Shown here one piece after another: positions 22,480-34,500 of a DNA stretch of 64,000 nt; position 1 is the stretch's first letter, and every line of letters begins with the position of its first letter. The notes beneath the pieces are model-generated. The model searched no databases and had not been told where the DNA came from. It saw nothing but the letters and a program-made list of their open reading frames with translations. This DNA comes from Haematococcus lacustris (Eukaryota > Chlorophyta > Chlorophyceae > Chlamydomonadales > Haematococcaceae): NCBI GenBank assembly GCA_030144725.1, contig JASKMD010000029.1, positions 14,356,280-14,420,279 of the forward strand. The letters run 5' to 3'. The translations under genes and the position numbers were made by a program.

Positions 22480-22547
22480 TCCGTGCAGAAACGAGAAAGA
22501 TTTTATCTCTTAAGCCAGGGGGGTCCGCCAATGGCGGAGGTGACCAG

Positions 22548-22701
22548 GTGGCTGTACCCGGTGTACAACATGGGCTCAACAAGCAATGTCATCAGGTTCT
22601 ACGACCGGGACGTGTCAGCCGCGCTGAACATCCGCCGCATTGCAGCCGGGCGCATTGCAGCGAATAGGTTAGGGACGCCTAGGTTGGGTCCCGACTCTTA
22701 G
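22548..22701 (+). pseudogene. Fanzor/TnpB-like C-terminal fragment
   Basis: The frame reads ...IRFYDRDVSAALNIRRIAAG and stops at 22701. The DRDVSAALNI core is the third RuvC motif of TnpB and its eukaryotic relatives the Fanzors, carrying the last catalytic aspartate. A splice acceptor-like CAG precedes the FYDRD codons, as in the related fragment at about 56020. Everything upstream of this motif is missing because the candidate inverted-repeat element begins exactly there. It cannot make an active nuclease. Confidence 0.62.
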
Positions 22702-22734
22702 GTTAGGGACACCCACCGGTCTCTCCTGCTGTGG

Positions 22735-22905
22735 AGAAGTGTAGCGGCTACTGTTTCTTCTGTCTATCTCTTGAAAGACACGAATGATAGCGAAAACCTG
22801 CATCCGGCAGGGATTGAACACTGTACCCCTCGGTCTACATTCGCCGGGCCGCCGCTATAGAGGGGTTAGCTCGGAGGGGTTAGCTCGGAGCTAATGTTAG
22901 CGGAC
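22735..22905 (+). repeat. Copy of the right half of the hAT family found at 56030
   Basis: This stretch resembles 56620-56805: both contain a CTATCTCTTGA...GATAGCGAA segment, a GGCAGGGAT...GTACC(C/T)CTCG segment, and end in GCTCGGAGCTAAT(A/G)TTAGCGGACA. The terminal bases here are ACGCCCA rather than ATACCCTA, and no matching left end or 8-bp duplication was found, so it is a truncated or diverged relative. GGAGGGGTTAGCTC is duplicated at 22861-22886. Confidence 0.6.
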
Positions 22906-23103
22906 ACGCCCACATGTCTTTTCATGACTAGGTACGCGCAAGGCCACTCGGATCGGGGTCCGGCCAGTCGAGGTCACCCAATGATCCGAGCGGCCGGACT
23001 ACCCCAAGATAGAATTGCCCAGCTTCCCACCAACGGCCTTAACCGACATTGCGTAAACTCTAGCCCTGCCTGCAGTCCGCATCCAGCGTGCTGAACGGTC
23101 AAG

Positions 23104-26100
23104 ATGACGCAAACGCTAATGCTGATCCTAGAGAAGGTGCACATAGATTTCGTGTTCGCCCGATGATTGATCGCGGCCCGCCTTTATTGTGCTCTTGGCA
23201 GCAGCTCACATACAAACAATGCGATTGTATTCGCAGATCGGTAGTAAAGACCGGGACTTCAGGTACATGGCCACCTCAGACCTGCAGACTGAGCTGATCC
23301 AGGGCAAGTTTAAGACGGACCCAGAAACCGAGCGGAAACTCTGCACGGCCCTGGTTAACCAGCTCGACGACGCTGGTGATATCTCCGGCTTAGCAGTGAA
23401 ATGGTGGGCCGAGCTGGTGCCGTGCTGCTCCTTTACATGTGTGTGACCCACCATGTGCCTAATCCGCACCTTGCAGCCTAGGGTTACTTATCCGCAAGGT
23501 TGGTGAGCTGCGTGCTGAGGATACCATCAAGGTGCTCTGTGACAAAGTGGTCAATGTGTCCACGTCCAACAAACAGCAACAGCGGGACATTGCCAGCATT
23601 GCCCTGAAAACCGTCATCTCAGACATCCCTGGCGGGAACCTTGCTATCACTGGCTCTGCCATCATTGCCAACAAGATGCTGGAGGCAGTAGGCAAGGTGC
23701 AGTGCAAGCTTGTGCCCTGGGAGCAGCAAAGCCTGCAGAGTGCAGGATCTCAGTCATAGCTGTGGCAGTGGCAGCAGCTGTGCTTCAGGCTCGAGTGCTG
23801 CTGCAGCCAGGAGCCCTCAGACAGCCACAGTTTCTGTGTCCTGTGGCAATGGTGACAGTGCTCTGCAACCAGGAGGGGAGGTACAGGTGTTGATACAGGC
23901 AGGAAGGCCTGCCTCCTCCCTTTAGGTCTGCCTGCACAAGCCCACACCAGAACTGGGGCACGTGACCACCCCACCCCATCAGCCCGCCACCGCACGACAC
24001 ACCCTCTCGACTCTGCTGATCACAGCCCCACCACTCTGCTGCATGCGTTCGCTTGCAATGCATGGGTGGCATGTACTGCATGGGCTGCATGCACTGCATG
24101 GGCTGCAGGACTCCAGTGACGCAGTTGGTGATGCGCTGGACATCCTAACCGAGGTGCTGCTGAAGTTTGGCAGCCTGCTAGGGGCGCTGCTGGGGGCCAT
24201 CCAGGTGGCGCTGCTGTCACTGCTGGACGACCCCCGTGCGGCAGTGCGCAAGCGGGCCATGCACTGCACGGGTCAGTCTGCACTGCCAGCACTAGCATGT
24301 CAGCTGCCAGCCTGGGGCAAAGAGATGCTTACCCCTGCCACAGATGGGGGGCTGAGCCATTTAGTGTGCTGCTGCTGCTGCTGCTCCCTGTAGGAGCGCT
24401 GTCCATGTTCCTGCCTGACGCGCCGTTGGCAAGCCTAGTGCAGAGCTTGCTCCAGCGGCTGCAGCAGCCAGGCCTGAAGCCAGACATGGTGCACATCTAC
24501 GTCCAGGCCATGGGCCAGGTCAGGTGAGACACTGGCAGCAGCAGCAGCAGCAGGAGGGGCCCAGCCAAAGATTGCCAGCCTGGGATGCCACCTGGCCATG
24601 TCCCTGGAAGCTGGTGGCTGCAGGGCTGGCAGAGGCATGGCAGGTGTGAGGGGCTGCAGGAGCACTGTGGCCATCACCCTAGGCCTAGCCTCAGACGGCC
24701 CTGGCCCTGGCTCCGTGCAAAGGCAGGGGTTGTAGCAGGGGCAGCACGGCATGCTGCAGGGCCACTGCTTGCAGGCTGTGAAAGCAGGGAGAGGCAGGGA
24801 GGGGCAGGAGGAGGGGCAGGAGGCGAGGAGAGGCAGGAGGGGAGGCAGGAGGGAGAGGCAGGAGGGGAGGCAGGAGGGAGAGGCAGGAGGGGCAGGAGGA
24901 GGGAGGGGCAGGAGGGGCAGGAGGGGCAGGAGGGGCAGGAGGGGCAGGAGGGGCAGGAGGGGCAGGAGGGGCAGGAGGGGCAGGAGGGGCAGGAGGGGCA
25001 GGGAGAGGCAGGAGGGGCAGGAGAAGGGGCAGGAGGCGGGGCAGGAGCAGGTGCACCCTGCTGCAGACATTGTTTCTGGCTGCCAACCAATGCTGCCCAG
25101 TGCTGTGCCTGGCATGACAGCCATGGCATGGCCTGGCGTGGCCTTACAGCCTGGTGTGCAGCCCCTTGCACATGCTGCTGCTGCTGCTACGGGGTGTGCT
25201 GTGAGCCGCAGCCGTGCCGTGGGGTACCGCTTTGGGCCCTTTCTGGGCGCAGCAGTGCCGCTGCTGGTCAAATACTGCGACGGGGCAGCAGAGGGCGGGG
25301 AGGAGCTACGGGAGGCCTGCCTGCAGGTGTGGTGCAGGAGCTGTGGCTGGGGTGAGGGCAGGGGCAGGGCAAGAGGCAGGGCAAGAGGCAGGTAGAAGTC
25401 ACCCACCATAAGCAGGCTCCCTTCAATGCATGCACAATGTCAAGCTACCTCTCCACTGCCTTGGTGCCCCTTGTGACCCACTGTCCAGGCAGCCCAACAG
25501 GGTGGCAGGGAATGGACACAGGTGGCCTTGCACTTGGCCTTGCTATCTCCTCACACAGGGCAAGCAACTGCTGCTGCTCAGATAGCAAGTGAGCTGCCAG
25601 GATCAATGCTGTGGGGCTTCTCTCTCCCTGTCCCCTTGTGAACGAACTAACCAGTGGCTCACTGCTACACAGAGGTGCAATTCTGCACCTTGCTGCTGCG
25701 TGTGTCAAATTCTCCCACGCCGCTGCCCATAACTGCACCCGCGCTGGCCCGGCTGTTGCAGTCCCTGGAGGGCATGGTGATGCGTGGGCCTCACGACGCT
25801 CGCGCCCAGCTGGGTACTTTGCTCGCCCTCGGCCTCCGCGGCCTGAAGTACGATCCCAACTACGCCTCGGACGGGGAGGATGAGGAGCTGGCTGGGGAGG
25901 AGGACGACGAGGAGGATGGGCAGTGAGTGGGACGATGGGGCAGTGTGAAGTGTGACGCTGGGGTGACAATTGTGTTGTCTGTGTGCGTGCTCGGGAATGG
26001 TGTTGAGCTCCAAAGGAAGCGTAAATCAGACCATCGACACGATGTGGCTGCCCTACCCACCCTGACGCTTTGCTGTCGCGCAGGGGTGGGAGCGACGACG

Positions 26101-27034
26101 ATGCTTACAGCGACGATGAGGAGCAAAGCTGGAAAGTGCGCCGAGCCGCGGCCAAGCTCCTGTCAGCGCTGGCATCTTCCTACGTGGACGCGATACCGCA
26201 GGTGTTGTGTTTGCGACTTGCAGCGCGCAAGACGCGCCAGCCACCAAGATGCTAAACCTCGCGGATGGACATGTCGACTTAGCGAACGCGGGCCGCCGCT
26301 GTTGCAGGTGTACGGCAGTGCCGCCACAGAGCTGGTGTCCCGGTTCAAGGAGCGCGAGGAAAATGTGAAGGTGGACGTGTTCGCGACCTTTGTTGTGCTG
26401 GCGCGCCAAGTAGCTGCGGCTGCCAAGCGCTTCGCACCGGACGATCCCGAAAGGTAGCTTCCGTTTCGCCCAGTCGCCGGGGTCCTTCTAGCGTGCGCAG
26501 TGGCCAAGCTGCCAACACCAGTCGGCCCAGACACTGACACCTTTGCCGCAGCCCATGATCCACCCTGTGTTTCATAGCCTACGGAAAAACCTTGTCAGAG
26601 CAGTGTCGTTTTCTGACTGCTCGCCAGCGCGTTGCCTTAGCGCTCACCACAGAGACAGTTACGTGTCACCCTGGGCTGGTTTGGCAACAGCCTGACACCC
26701 GCCCTGCCACCACGCAGCACAGCGGTGCACCTGCTCCTGCAGTCCACTGGCCAAGCTGAGTGCGGACGTGCCGCACGTGCTGCGTGGCCTGAGCCGCACC
26801 CTGTTGGCCAAGAACCCCAAGACCAAGGTTGCTGCCTTCAGTCTCCTGAGGGAGTTGGCGGCAGTGGTGCCTGGCCCTGTGGCGGAGCAGCTGCCCCTCA
26901 TGCTGCCTGGCATCACAGCCGCATTGGCGGTGGGTGGTCAGCAGAGTCGGCCACAAGACATGTTTACGGCGGTGTCAATGTTGCACCGCGGTCTACCCCT
27001 CCCTTACCATCATGTGGACTTGACCAACCCTGAT

Positions 27035-27070
<36 letters not shown>

Positions 27071-28500
27071 TGGTGGTGGCAGTGGCAGCAGCGCAGGTGC
27101 CATCAACAGTAGGCCCCTCAGCTGGCAGCTGGCAGCTGGCCCACCATGTTGTGCCGCCAGCCAGTGTCACGCACCCTACCTCAGCGCCACCACCACCACT
27201 ACTGCCTCCCACCACCACGCCTGGCCTGGTCTGGTCCCTCCTGGAGCTCCTGGCCCCTGGCCCTTGTGGTGCTGCAGGACAAGAGCAGCGCCGCCAGCTC
27301 GCTCAAGGTGGAGGCCCTGCTGTTCAGCCGCAGCGTGTTGGGCAGCGGGCTGCAGGGCAGCGGGGCGGCAGGCAGCGCCACCCGCATCAAGCAGCTGCAG
27401 CAGCTGGCCCAGGCCGTCATCCCTTGTGCCCAGGAGAGGTACTTCAAGGTCAGTGGTGCTAGGCAGTCAGGAGCTGGGGGTGGCAGAGCATGGTGGCAGA
27501 GCATGATGGGGGTTAGGTTGCAGGGATAGGGCGGGCACACTGCCATCCAAATCACCACACATTGCGTTGCTGCACTGGCGAATGGTATTGGTGCGTGCCA
27601 TGCAGTGATGATGCTGATGTTTGCGATGGTGATGATTGTTGCGTTGCTGCAGACTCAGGGCCATCAGCAAGCATGCCCACCTCCATGTTGTTGTATTGCC
27701 CCTGCACAAGGCTGGCACCTTTGCTATGCTGCGAGTGAGCCGCCGTGTTGCTGACCGAGCCCTTGGCCTGCCAGTGTTGGGCTATGCCACAGCCGTAGCA
27801 CTGGCTTCGTGGCACCCCGGCCAATAGCTTGCTGCCGCCTGCTGCTGCCTCCTCCTATTGCTGCTGCTACTGCTGCTGCTGCTGCCGCTGCCTCCTCCTA
27901 TTGCTGCCGCCTGCTGCTGCTGATGCTGCTGCCTCCTATTGCTGCCGCCTGCTGCTGCTGCTGCTGCCGCCTCCTATTGCTGCTGTTGCTGCTGCTGCCG
28001 CCCGCTGCTGCTGCCTCATCCTATTGCTACTGCTGCCGCCTCCTATTGCTGCTGCTGCTGCCGCCTGCTGCTGCTGCTGCTGCCGCTGCCTCCTCCTATT
28101 GCTGCTGCTACTGCTGCTGCTGCTGCCGCTGCCTCCTCCTATTGCTGCTGCTGCTGCTGTCGCCTGCTGCTGCTGCTGCTGCCGCTGCCTCCTCCTATTG
28201 CTGCTGCTACTGCTGCTGCTGCTGCCGCTGCCTCCTCCTATTGCTGCCGCCTGCTGCTGCTGATGCTGCTGCCTCCTATTGCTGCCGCCTGCTGCTGCTG
28301 CTGCTGCCGCCTCCTATTGCTGCTGTTGCTGCTGCTGCCGCCCGCTGCTGCTGCCTCATCCTATTGCTGCTGCTGCCGCCTCCTATTGCTGCTGCTGCTG
28401 CCGCCTGCTGCTGCTGCTGCTGCCGCTGCCTCCTCCTATTGCTGCCGCCTGCTGCTGCTGATGCTGCTGCCTCCTCCTATTGCTGCTGCTGCTGCTGTCG

Positions 28501-28536
<36 letters not shown>

Positions 28537-31500
28537 GCCTCCTACTGCTGCTGCTGCTGCTGCTGCTGCTGTGTGCAGATCACCGCTGAAGCCTTGCGGG
28601 CGATGGAGGCTCTGCTGCTAGTGATGCGGCCTGCAGGGGCTGAGCCGGCTGCCTTGCCTGCTGAGCTGCAGGCGCTAGTGCCCCAGCTGTTCAAGGTCAG
28701 GAGCCTTCAGAGCCTCAGGGCCTCAGGGGCCAGCTTGGCTGACTGGTCTCCGAGGATTGTTACAGCAGCAAGCTTCCAGCATCCTGTGTGGGATGCTCAT
28801 AGGCAGCAACGCTGCAGCTGTGTGTGCCCCCGTACCTCCTTGACCCTTTCCGCATCAGTGTGTGGCCCTCACTCAACCGCTCACACTCTGTGCCTGGCCC
28901 GCAGGTGCTGCAGGCTAGGCTGGCAGCACAAGACCAAGACCAGGAGGTGAAGGACGCCGCCATCTCTGTCACTGCCACCGCGCTGGCACAAGCTGGCGAT
29001 GTGCTTGCTTCAGAGGTGTCCCCCTCCCCCTCCCCCTCCCCTCCCCCTCCCCCTCCCCCTCCCCCTCCCCCTCCCCCTCCCCCTCCCCCTCCCCCTCCCC
29101 CTCCCCCTCCCCCTCCCCCTCCCCCTCCCCCTCCCCCTCCCCCTCCCCCTCCCCCTCCCCCTCCCCCTCCCCCTCCCCCTCCCCCTGCCTTCACCCCCAC
29201 TGCTCACTGCGCCTCCTCCCCTCACCCCCCAGGTGCCCTCAGTGCTGAAGCTGCTGCTGGAGCGGCTGCGCAACGAGGTGACCCGGCTGACCGCTGTCAG
29301 GGCCTTTGGCCACCTGGCCGCCTCCCCGCTGGTGCCCCAGCTGAGCGCCCCTAGCCTGCTGGAGCCCCTGGTGGCTGAGCTGACCTCCTTCCTGCGCAAG
29401 GCGCTGCGGCCCCTGAGGCAGGCCTCCCTGGTGACCCTGGAGGTGAGCGGGCTGGGTGGGGAGGGAGGTGGGATGGCAGGGCAGGGGTAAGTGGAAGCCA
29501 GAGGCAAAAGGTGCAAGAGGTGCTCTTAAGCCAGGAGTAAGTAGAAGAGGGGGCTTCATCTTAATGAACCGGACCTGGCCTGACCTGGCCTGGCCTGACC
29601 TTAAGCCAGGAGTACGGAGTGTAGGGGGGTTCATCTTTACTTGCCCTGACTTGCCCTGACATGACCTGACCTGACCTGGCCTGCCCTGTCGCAACCTGCT
29701 CCCGTCCGTGCAGCAACTGGCCAGCCGGTGTGGCAGCCAGCTGAGCCCCAGCTCCACCACCCTGCTAGCCAGCGAGGCCTCTTCCCTAGTCCTGGACAAG
29801 GACCAGCCCCTGGCGGCCCTGGCCCTGAAGACCCTGGCCACCCTGACCTGCTCCCAGCCGGGCAATGCTGCGCCGGCCGTGGCCGCCAAGGCACTGCCTG
29901 TGTCCCTGGACCTCCTGCGCAGTGCCCTGCTGCAGGCGCAGACGCTGCTGGCCCTGCAGGCATTCTTCGCGGCCCTGGCAGCCAGTGGCAGCCCCGCCCT
30001 GGCCCCGGACCAGCTGCTGCAGCAGCTCATGGAGGTGGGACGGGCAGGGGCGGGCAGCGGGGCCTCGCAGCCTGCTGTGGCGCAGTGCGTCGCCGCGCTG
30101 GCGTGGTGGGTGGGGGTGCAGGGGGGGAGGGGGAAGGGAGGGGGCAGGCATGTCAGCAGGGAGGAGAAAAGGTGCCTGTGCCTGCTCTGACACTCTTGGG
30201 GTAGGCTCTCACACCTTGGGGCAGGCTCTCACTCTTGGGGTACTCCTCCAAATGTATGATACGTGAGCTCTGCCGTGAGCTGTGTTTCAGTGCTGTTTTG
30301 CTGCTGGCCCAAACCCATCCGCTTGGCCCCCCTGCTGACTTGGCCCCCCTACTGACTTGGCCCCCCTGCTGACTTGGCCTCCCTGCTGACTTGGCCCCCC
30401 TGCTGACTTGGCCTCCCTGCTGACTTGGCCTCCCTGCTGACTTGGCCCCCCTGCTGACTTGGCCTCCCTGCTGACTTGGCCCCCCTGCTGCTCAGCGCGG
30501 CGGGACCCGCCAAGGTCATGGACACCGCCCAGCGGCTGCTGGCCGACCTTGCCCCTGGGGCCGATGTGGCGCGCCAGCGTCTGGCTCTCTTGTGCCATGG
30601 CCACATCGGGCGACGCTGTGACCTGAGCAGCCTGCCTCAAGTGAGTGGCAGCACGGGGCGACCGTGAGGGGGTCATGGCTGGCCTGCCCCAGCTGAGCTG
30701 CTGCCTTGTGAGTCACACCTGGCCTGCCTGCAAGCTCCGTCTGCTGCTGCTGGTGTGCGGGCCACAGGTGGAGGCGGCTGTCAGCAGCAGCTTGGCTTCG
30801 CCCAGTGAGGAGGTGAAGAGTGCTGCCAGCTTGGCTCTGGGAGGCATCACATGCGGCAACTTGCAGCAGTAGGTGCCGGGGAACAAGCTGCTGGCCCCAC
30901 ACCCACCCCTGACCCTGGCCCTGGCCCTGACCCTGACCCTGACCCTGACCCTGACCCTGACCCTGACCCTGACCCTGACCCTGGCCCTGACCCTGACCCT
31001 GACCCTGACCCTGACCCTGACCCTGACCCTGACCCTGACCCTGACCCTGACCCTGACCCTGACCCTGACCCTGACCCTGACCCTGACCCTGACCCTGACC
31101 CTGACCCTGACCCTGACCCTGACCCTGACCCTGACCCTGACCCTGACCCTGACCCTGACCCTGACCCTGACCCTGACCCTGACCCTGACCCTGACCCTGA
31201 CCCTGACCCTGACCCTGACCCTGACCCTGACCCTGACCCTGACCCTGACCCTGACCCTGACCCTGACCCTGGCCCTGGCCCTGGCCCTGGCCCTGGCCCT
31301 GGCCCTGGCCCTGACCCTGGCCCTGACCCTGGCCCTCAACCCATGGCACAACACACAACACCCCTACGCCTTCCCAAGGCCCCACTCTGCCATGGGTGGC
31401 TGCTTGTGCTTGCGCCATGCTGCCATGTCCAGTGCGTGCCTGACCTGACCTGGCTGACCTGGCTGTCAGACCTCGTGCTATGCCACCTCATCCACCGCCC

Positions 31501-34500
31501 TGCCTGCCTGCCTGTCCACCTGTGCAGCTACATGCCCAGCCTTGTGGAGCGCATCAGCGGCGCCAGCGGTAACGCCAAGCAGCAGTACCTGCTGCTGACA
31601 GCCCTGGCTGAGGTGCTGGGCACTGTGGCGGCGGCACCCTACCAGACAGCTGCCTCTGCAGCTAGTGCCGGCCAGCCCCTGGCCCCCTCCCTGCCGCCTG
31701 GTGCGTGGTGGGGTGAAGGGTGGAGCAGGGGCAGGGGCAGGGGTAGGTGTCCATCCTGCTTTGGAGCCCTGCCAGGCCTTGTTGATCAGCTGGAGGGAAG
31801 AGCTAGCTGCCATGGTGTCAGTGTTGACTGCCTAGGCCTGGACTGCCTGCACCCACGCAGGGGCAGGGGCAGGGGCAGGGGCAGGGGCAGGGGCAGGGGC
31901 AGGGGCAGGGGCAGGGGCAGGGGCAGGGGCAGGGGCAGGGGCAGGGGCAGGGGCAGGGGCAGGGGCAGGGGCAGGGGCAGGGGCAGGGGCAGGGGCAGGG
32001 GCAGTGTCCAGACCTGCTGTGGAGCCCTGCCAGGCCTTGAGACTGCCTGCACCCTGCACCTCAGGCATTGCCGTAGGCATGTGCTGTTTTGCCCGCCCGC
32101 CCGTCTGCCTGCCCACCCGTCCGCCCGCCCGCCCGTCCGCCCGCCCGCCCCCAGCCCGCTCGCCCGCTTGCCCACCCACCTACGAGCCTGCCTGCGTGCC
32201 TGCCTGCCTGCCTGCCCACCCAGGCGAGGAGGGCCGCGTGCTGTCCCTGCTGCTGGGCTGTGTGCCTGGCGGTCAGGAGGAGTGCCGCACTGTGGTGTCC
32301 GAGTGCCTAGGCCGCCTGGCGCAGCTGAACCCTGGACCCATGCTGCAGCAGCTGGCAGGCAGACTGCAGGACCCCTGCCCTGAGATGAGAGCCGTGGTGC
32401 GTACTGCTGCCAGGGCCCATTCTCTACTCTCCACTTCCTAACTTCCTCAACAACCTAACCGCATGGTGCATTGGCGCGAACAAGCAAGCGCAGCCCTGTA
32501 CAGACCAGCTTAGCACACAGTGACCCACGCCTGTCTCGGGGCTTGTCATAGGGCGCTCTAGTAACCGCCATCCTCTCTGGGGTTGGGTTAGGGCCAGGTT
32601 CGTGGTCAGAGTAAGAGTTTGGGATCAGGGTCAGAGTTAGTTAGTGGGTGCAGGCATGTGCACTGAAGCATGTGAAAGGTACCCAGCCCTTCAACAGGCC
32701 GTAAGGGGCGACCTTTCCTAAAAGCTGCCGCCGTCTCAACTGCCGCTCCCTCCACCACCCCCCTCCTGTACCCCACACGCTCCCAGGTGGTGTCGGCTGT
32801 GAAGTACATGGCAGTGGACCGGCCGCATGCAGTTGATGGCCCCCTGGCCACATGCGTGCAGCGCTTCCTCAGCCTCATGAACGACCCCGACAGGTCAGCC
32901 TGCCCCATCAGACCGCTGGCTGCGCCCCTGGCCCGTGTTGGCACCACTGGGTGAAGGTGCCCAGCCCTGCACCCCTAGGCACTGATTGCTCTGCTGCTAG
33001 CAGCGACATCCCAATCGTCCCTGAGGCAGCAGGCTGTTGCAGACGCAGCTGTTGTGCCCGCACCTGCACCTGCACCTGCACCTGCACCTGCACCTGCACC
33101 TGCACCTGCACCTGCACCTGCACCTGCACCTGCACCTGCACCTGCACCTGCACCTGCACCTGCACCTGCACCTGCACCTGCACCTGCACCTGCACCTGCA
33201 CCTGCACCTGCCAACAATGGCTGGGGGTTCAGCCGGGGTGCCTGGGTGGAAAGGGATGGAGAGCGGAGGGGCGACGGCCAGCGCTGGGGGCCCAGGGTGG
33301 GAAGGCCTGCAGCCCAGTGCTGCTGTGGGCCAGTGATGGGCGGTTGCAGCCCAGATCCATGCAGGGAGGGTGTGGGTGCAGGCACGTGCGGCGCGCTGCG
33401 GTGGTGTCCCTGAGCGCTGTGGCGCATCAGAAGCCTAGCCTGGTGGCTCATGGCGGCGTGCTGGCGGCGCTGCTGCCCCTGCTGTACGGCCAGACCAGCG
33501 TGCAGGAGAGCCTGATCAGGGTGGTGGACCTGGGGCCCTTCAAGCACAAGGTAGGAGGGGGAGGGGGAGGGGGAGGGGGAGGGGGAGGGGGAGGGGGAGG
33601 GGGAGGGGGAGGGGGAGGGGGTGCACAATGGAAAGCACAGTTGGCTATTGAGCCCTGATACACCACAGGTACCACAGATCACACCACCCCTGCCAGACGC
33701 ATCCCCATCCTCCCCACTGCCCTTCTTGAGTACTGCGTACGCCACCTCAGCGCCAGGGGTCACTACCAGGCTGCCACCATCCTTGCGCCAGCCACCAGCA
33801 CTTGCTGGCCCTCACCAGCCAACATTGACACAAGGCACTGCACTCCATGCGGCCCATGCCCACAAACTGCCTATGTACCCCATGCACATGGGCTCATGCG
33901 TGAGCCAGCTGTGCATGCGCAGATGGATGACGGCCTTGAGCTGCGCAAGTCAGCCTTTGAGTGCCTGGACATCCTGGCAGACAGCCCCGCCTGCAGGCCC
34001 CAGCTCGACCTCCCCGTGTTCCTCACACACCTCAAATCAGGCCTGGGGTGAGGGCTGGGGCTTGGGGCCTGGGGTCAATGCCTGCTGCTGGCTGCAAGTC
34101 AGCCATGCCATGCCATGCCATGCCATGCCATGCCATGCCATGCCATGCCATGCCATGCCATGCCATGCCATGCCATGCCATGCCATTGCTGTCTGTGCCT
34201 GCACACAAGCTGGAGATGTATTCACCCCCCACCAACCTCTCCCGCACTCCCACCACCCATGTCTACCCACCCTGTCGAGCTCCGTCAAAACCACCCCCGC
34301 TCACCCCTCCTTGGGTCCACCCCGCCCACCTGCCCACTGCCTTGCGAGCCCACTGCCCCACATGAGGTGCAGGGGAGGGTGCGCATCACAGGGGCTGCAG
34401 GGGCTGCAGGGGGTGAGTCCAGTGAGCCCCAGTATGATCAGGCAGTACTGAGCATAGTGGCAGGAGCCCCACGTAGCGGCCTTGGCCCACATTCCTGGTG

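Larger units (their letters stand above)
20131..22547. mobile_element. Candidate transposon with long inverted ends, containing a nested hAT element
   Basis: The segment at 20131-20195 recurs in reverse orientation at about 22480-22547. Both copies carry a palindromic core CCGCCATTGGCGGACCCCC followed by a similar AAATCTT stretch. Flanks read CAGGT before the left end and AGGTG after the right end, so a 4-bp duplication AGGT is possible. No transposase was recognised between the ends apart from the nested hAT element. The interval interrupts sequence that continues at 22548 as a Fanzor-like C-terminus. The inverted repeats are seen directly; calling them one element is inference. Confidence 0.5.

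Noticed and set aside
24783..25049. Possible CRISPR array
   Set aside because: Units are directly tandem without spacers; the genome is eukaryotic.
27809..28621. Cys/Leu/Ala-rich open frame
   Set aside because: A CTG/CCT minisatellite in a CAND1 intron; it ends in the acceptor of the next real exon.
28760..29516. Poly-Pro and poly-Gly frames on both strands
   Set aside because: CCCCCT array in an intron, not a cell-wall glycoprotein.
30516..32383. Open frames of 200-500 codons (GQGQ, VRVR, DPDP, LTLT) on both strands
   Set aside because: They cross CAND1 exons in wrong frames and follow the CCCTGA and GGGGCA arrays; artefacts.
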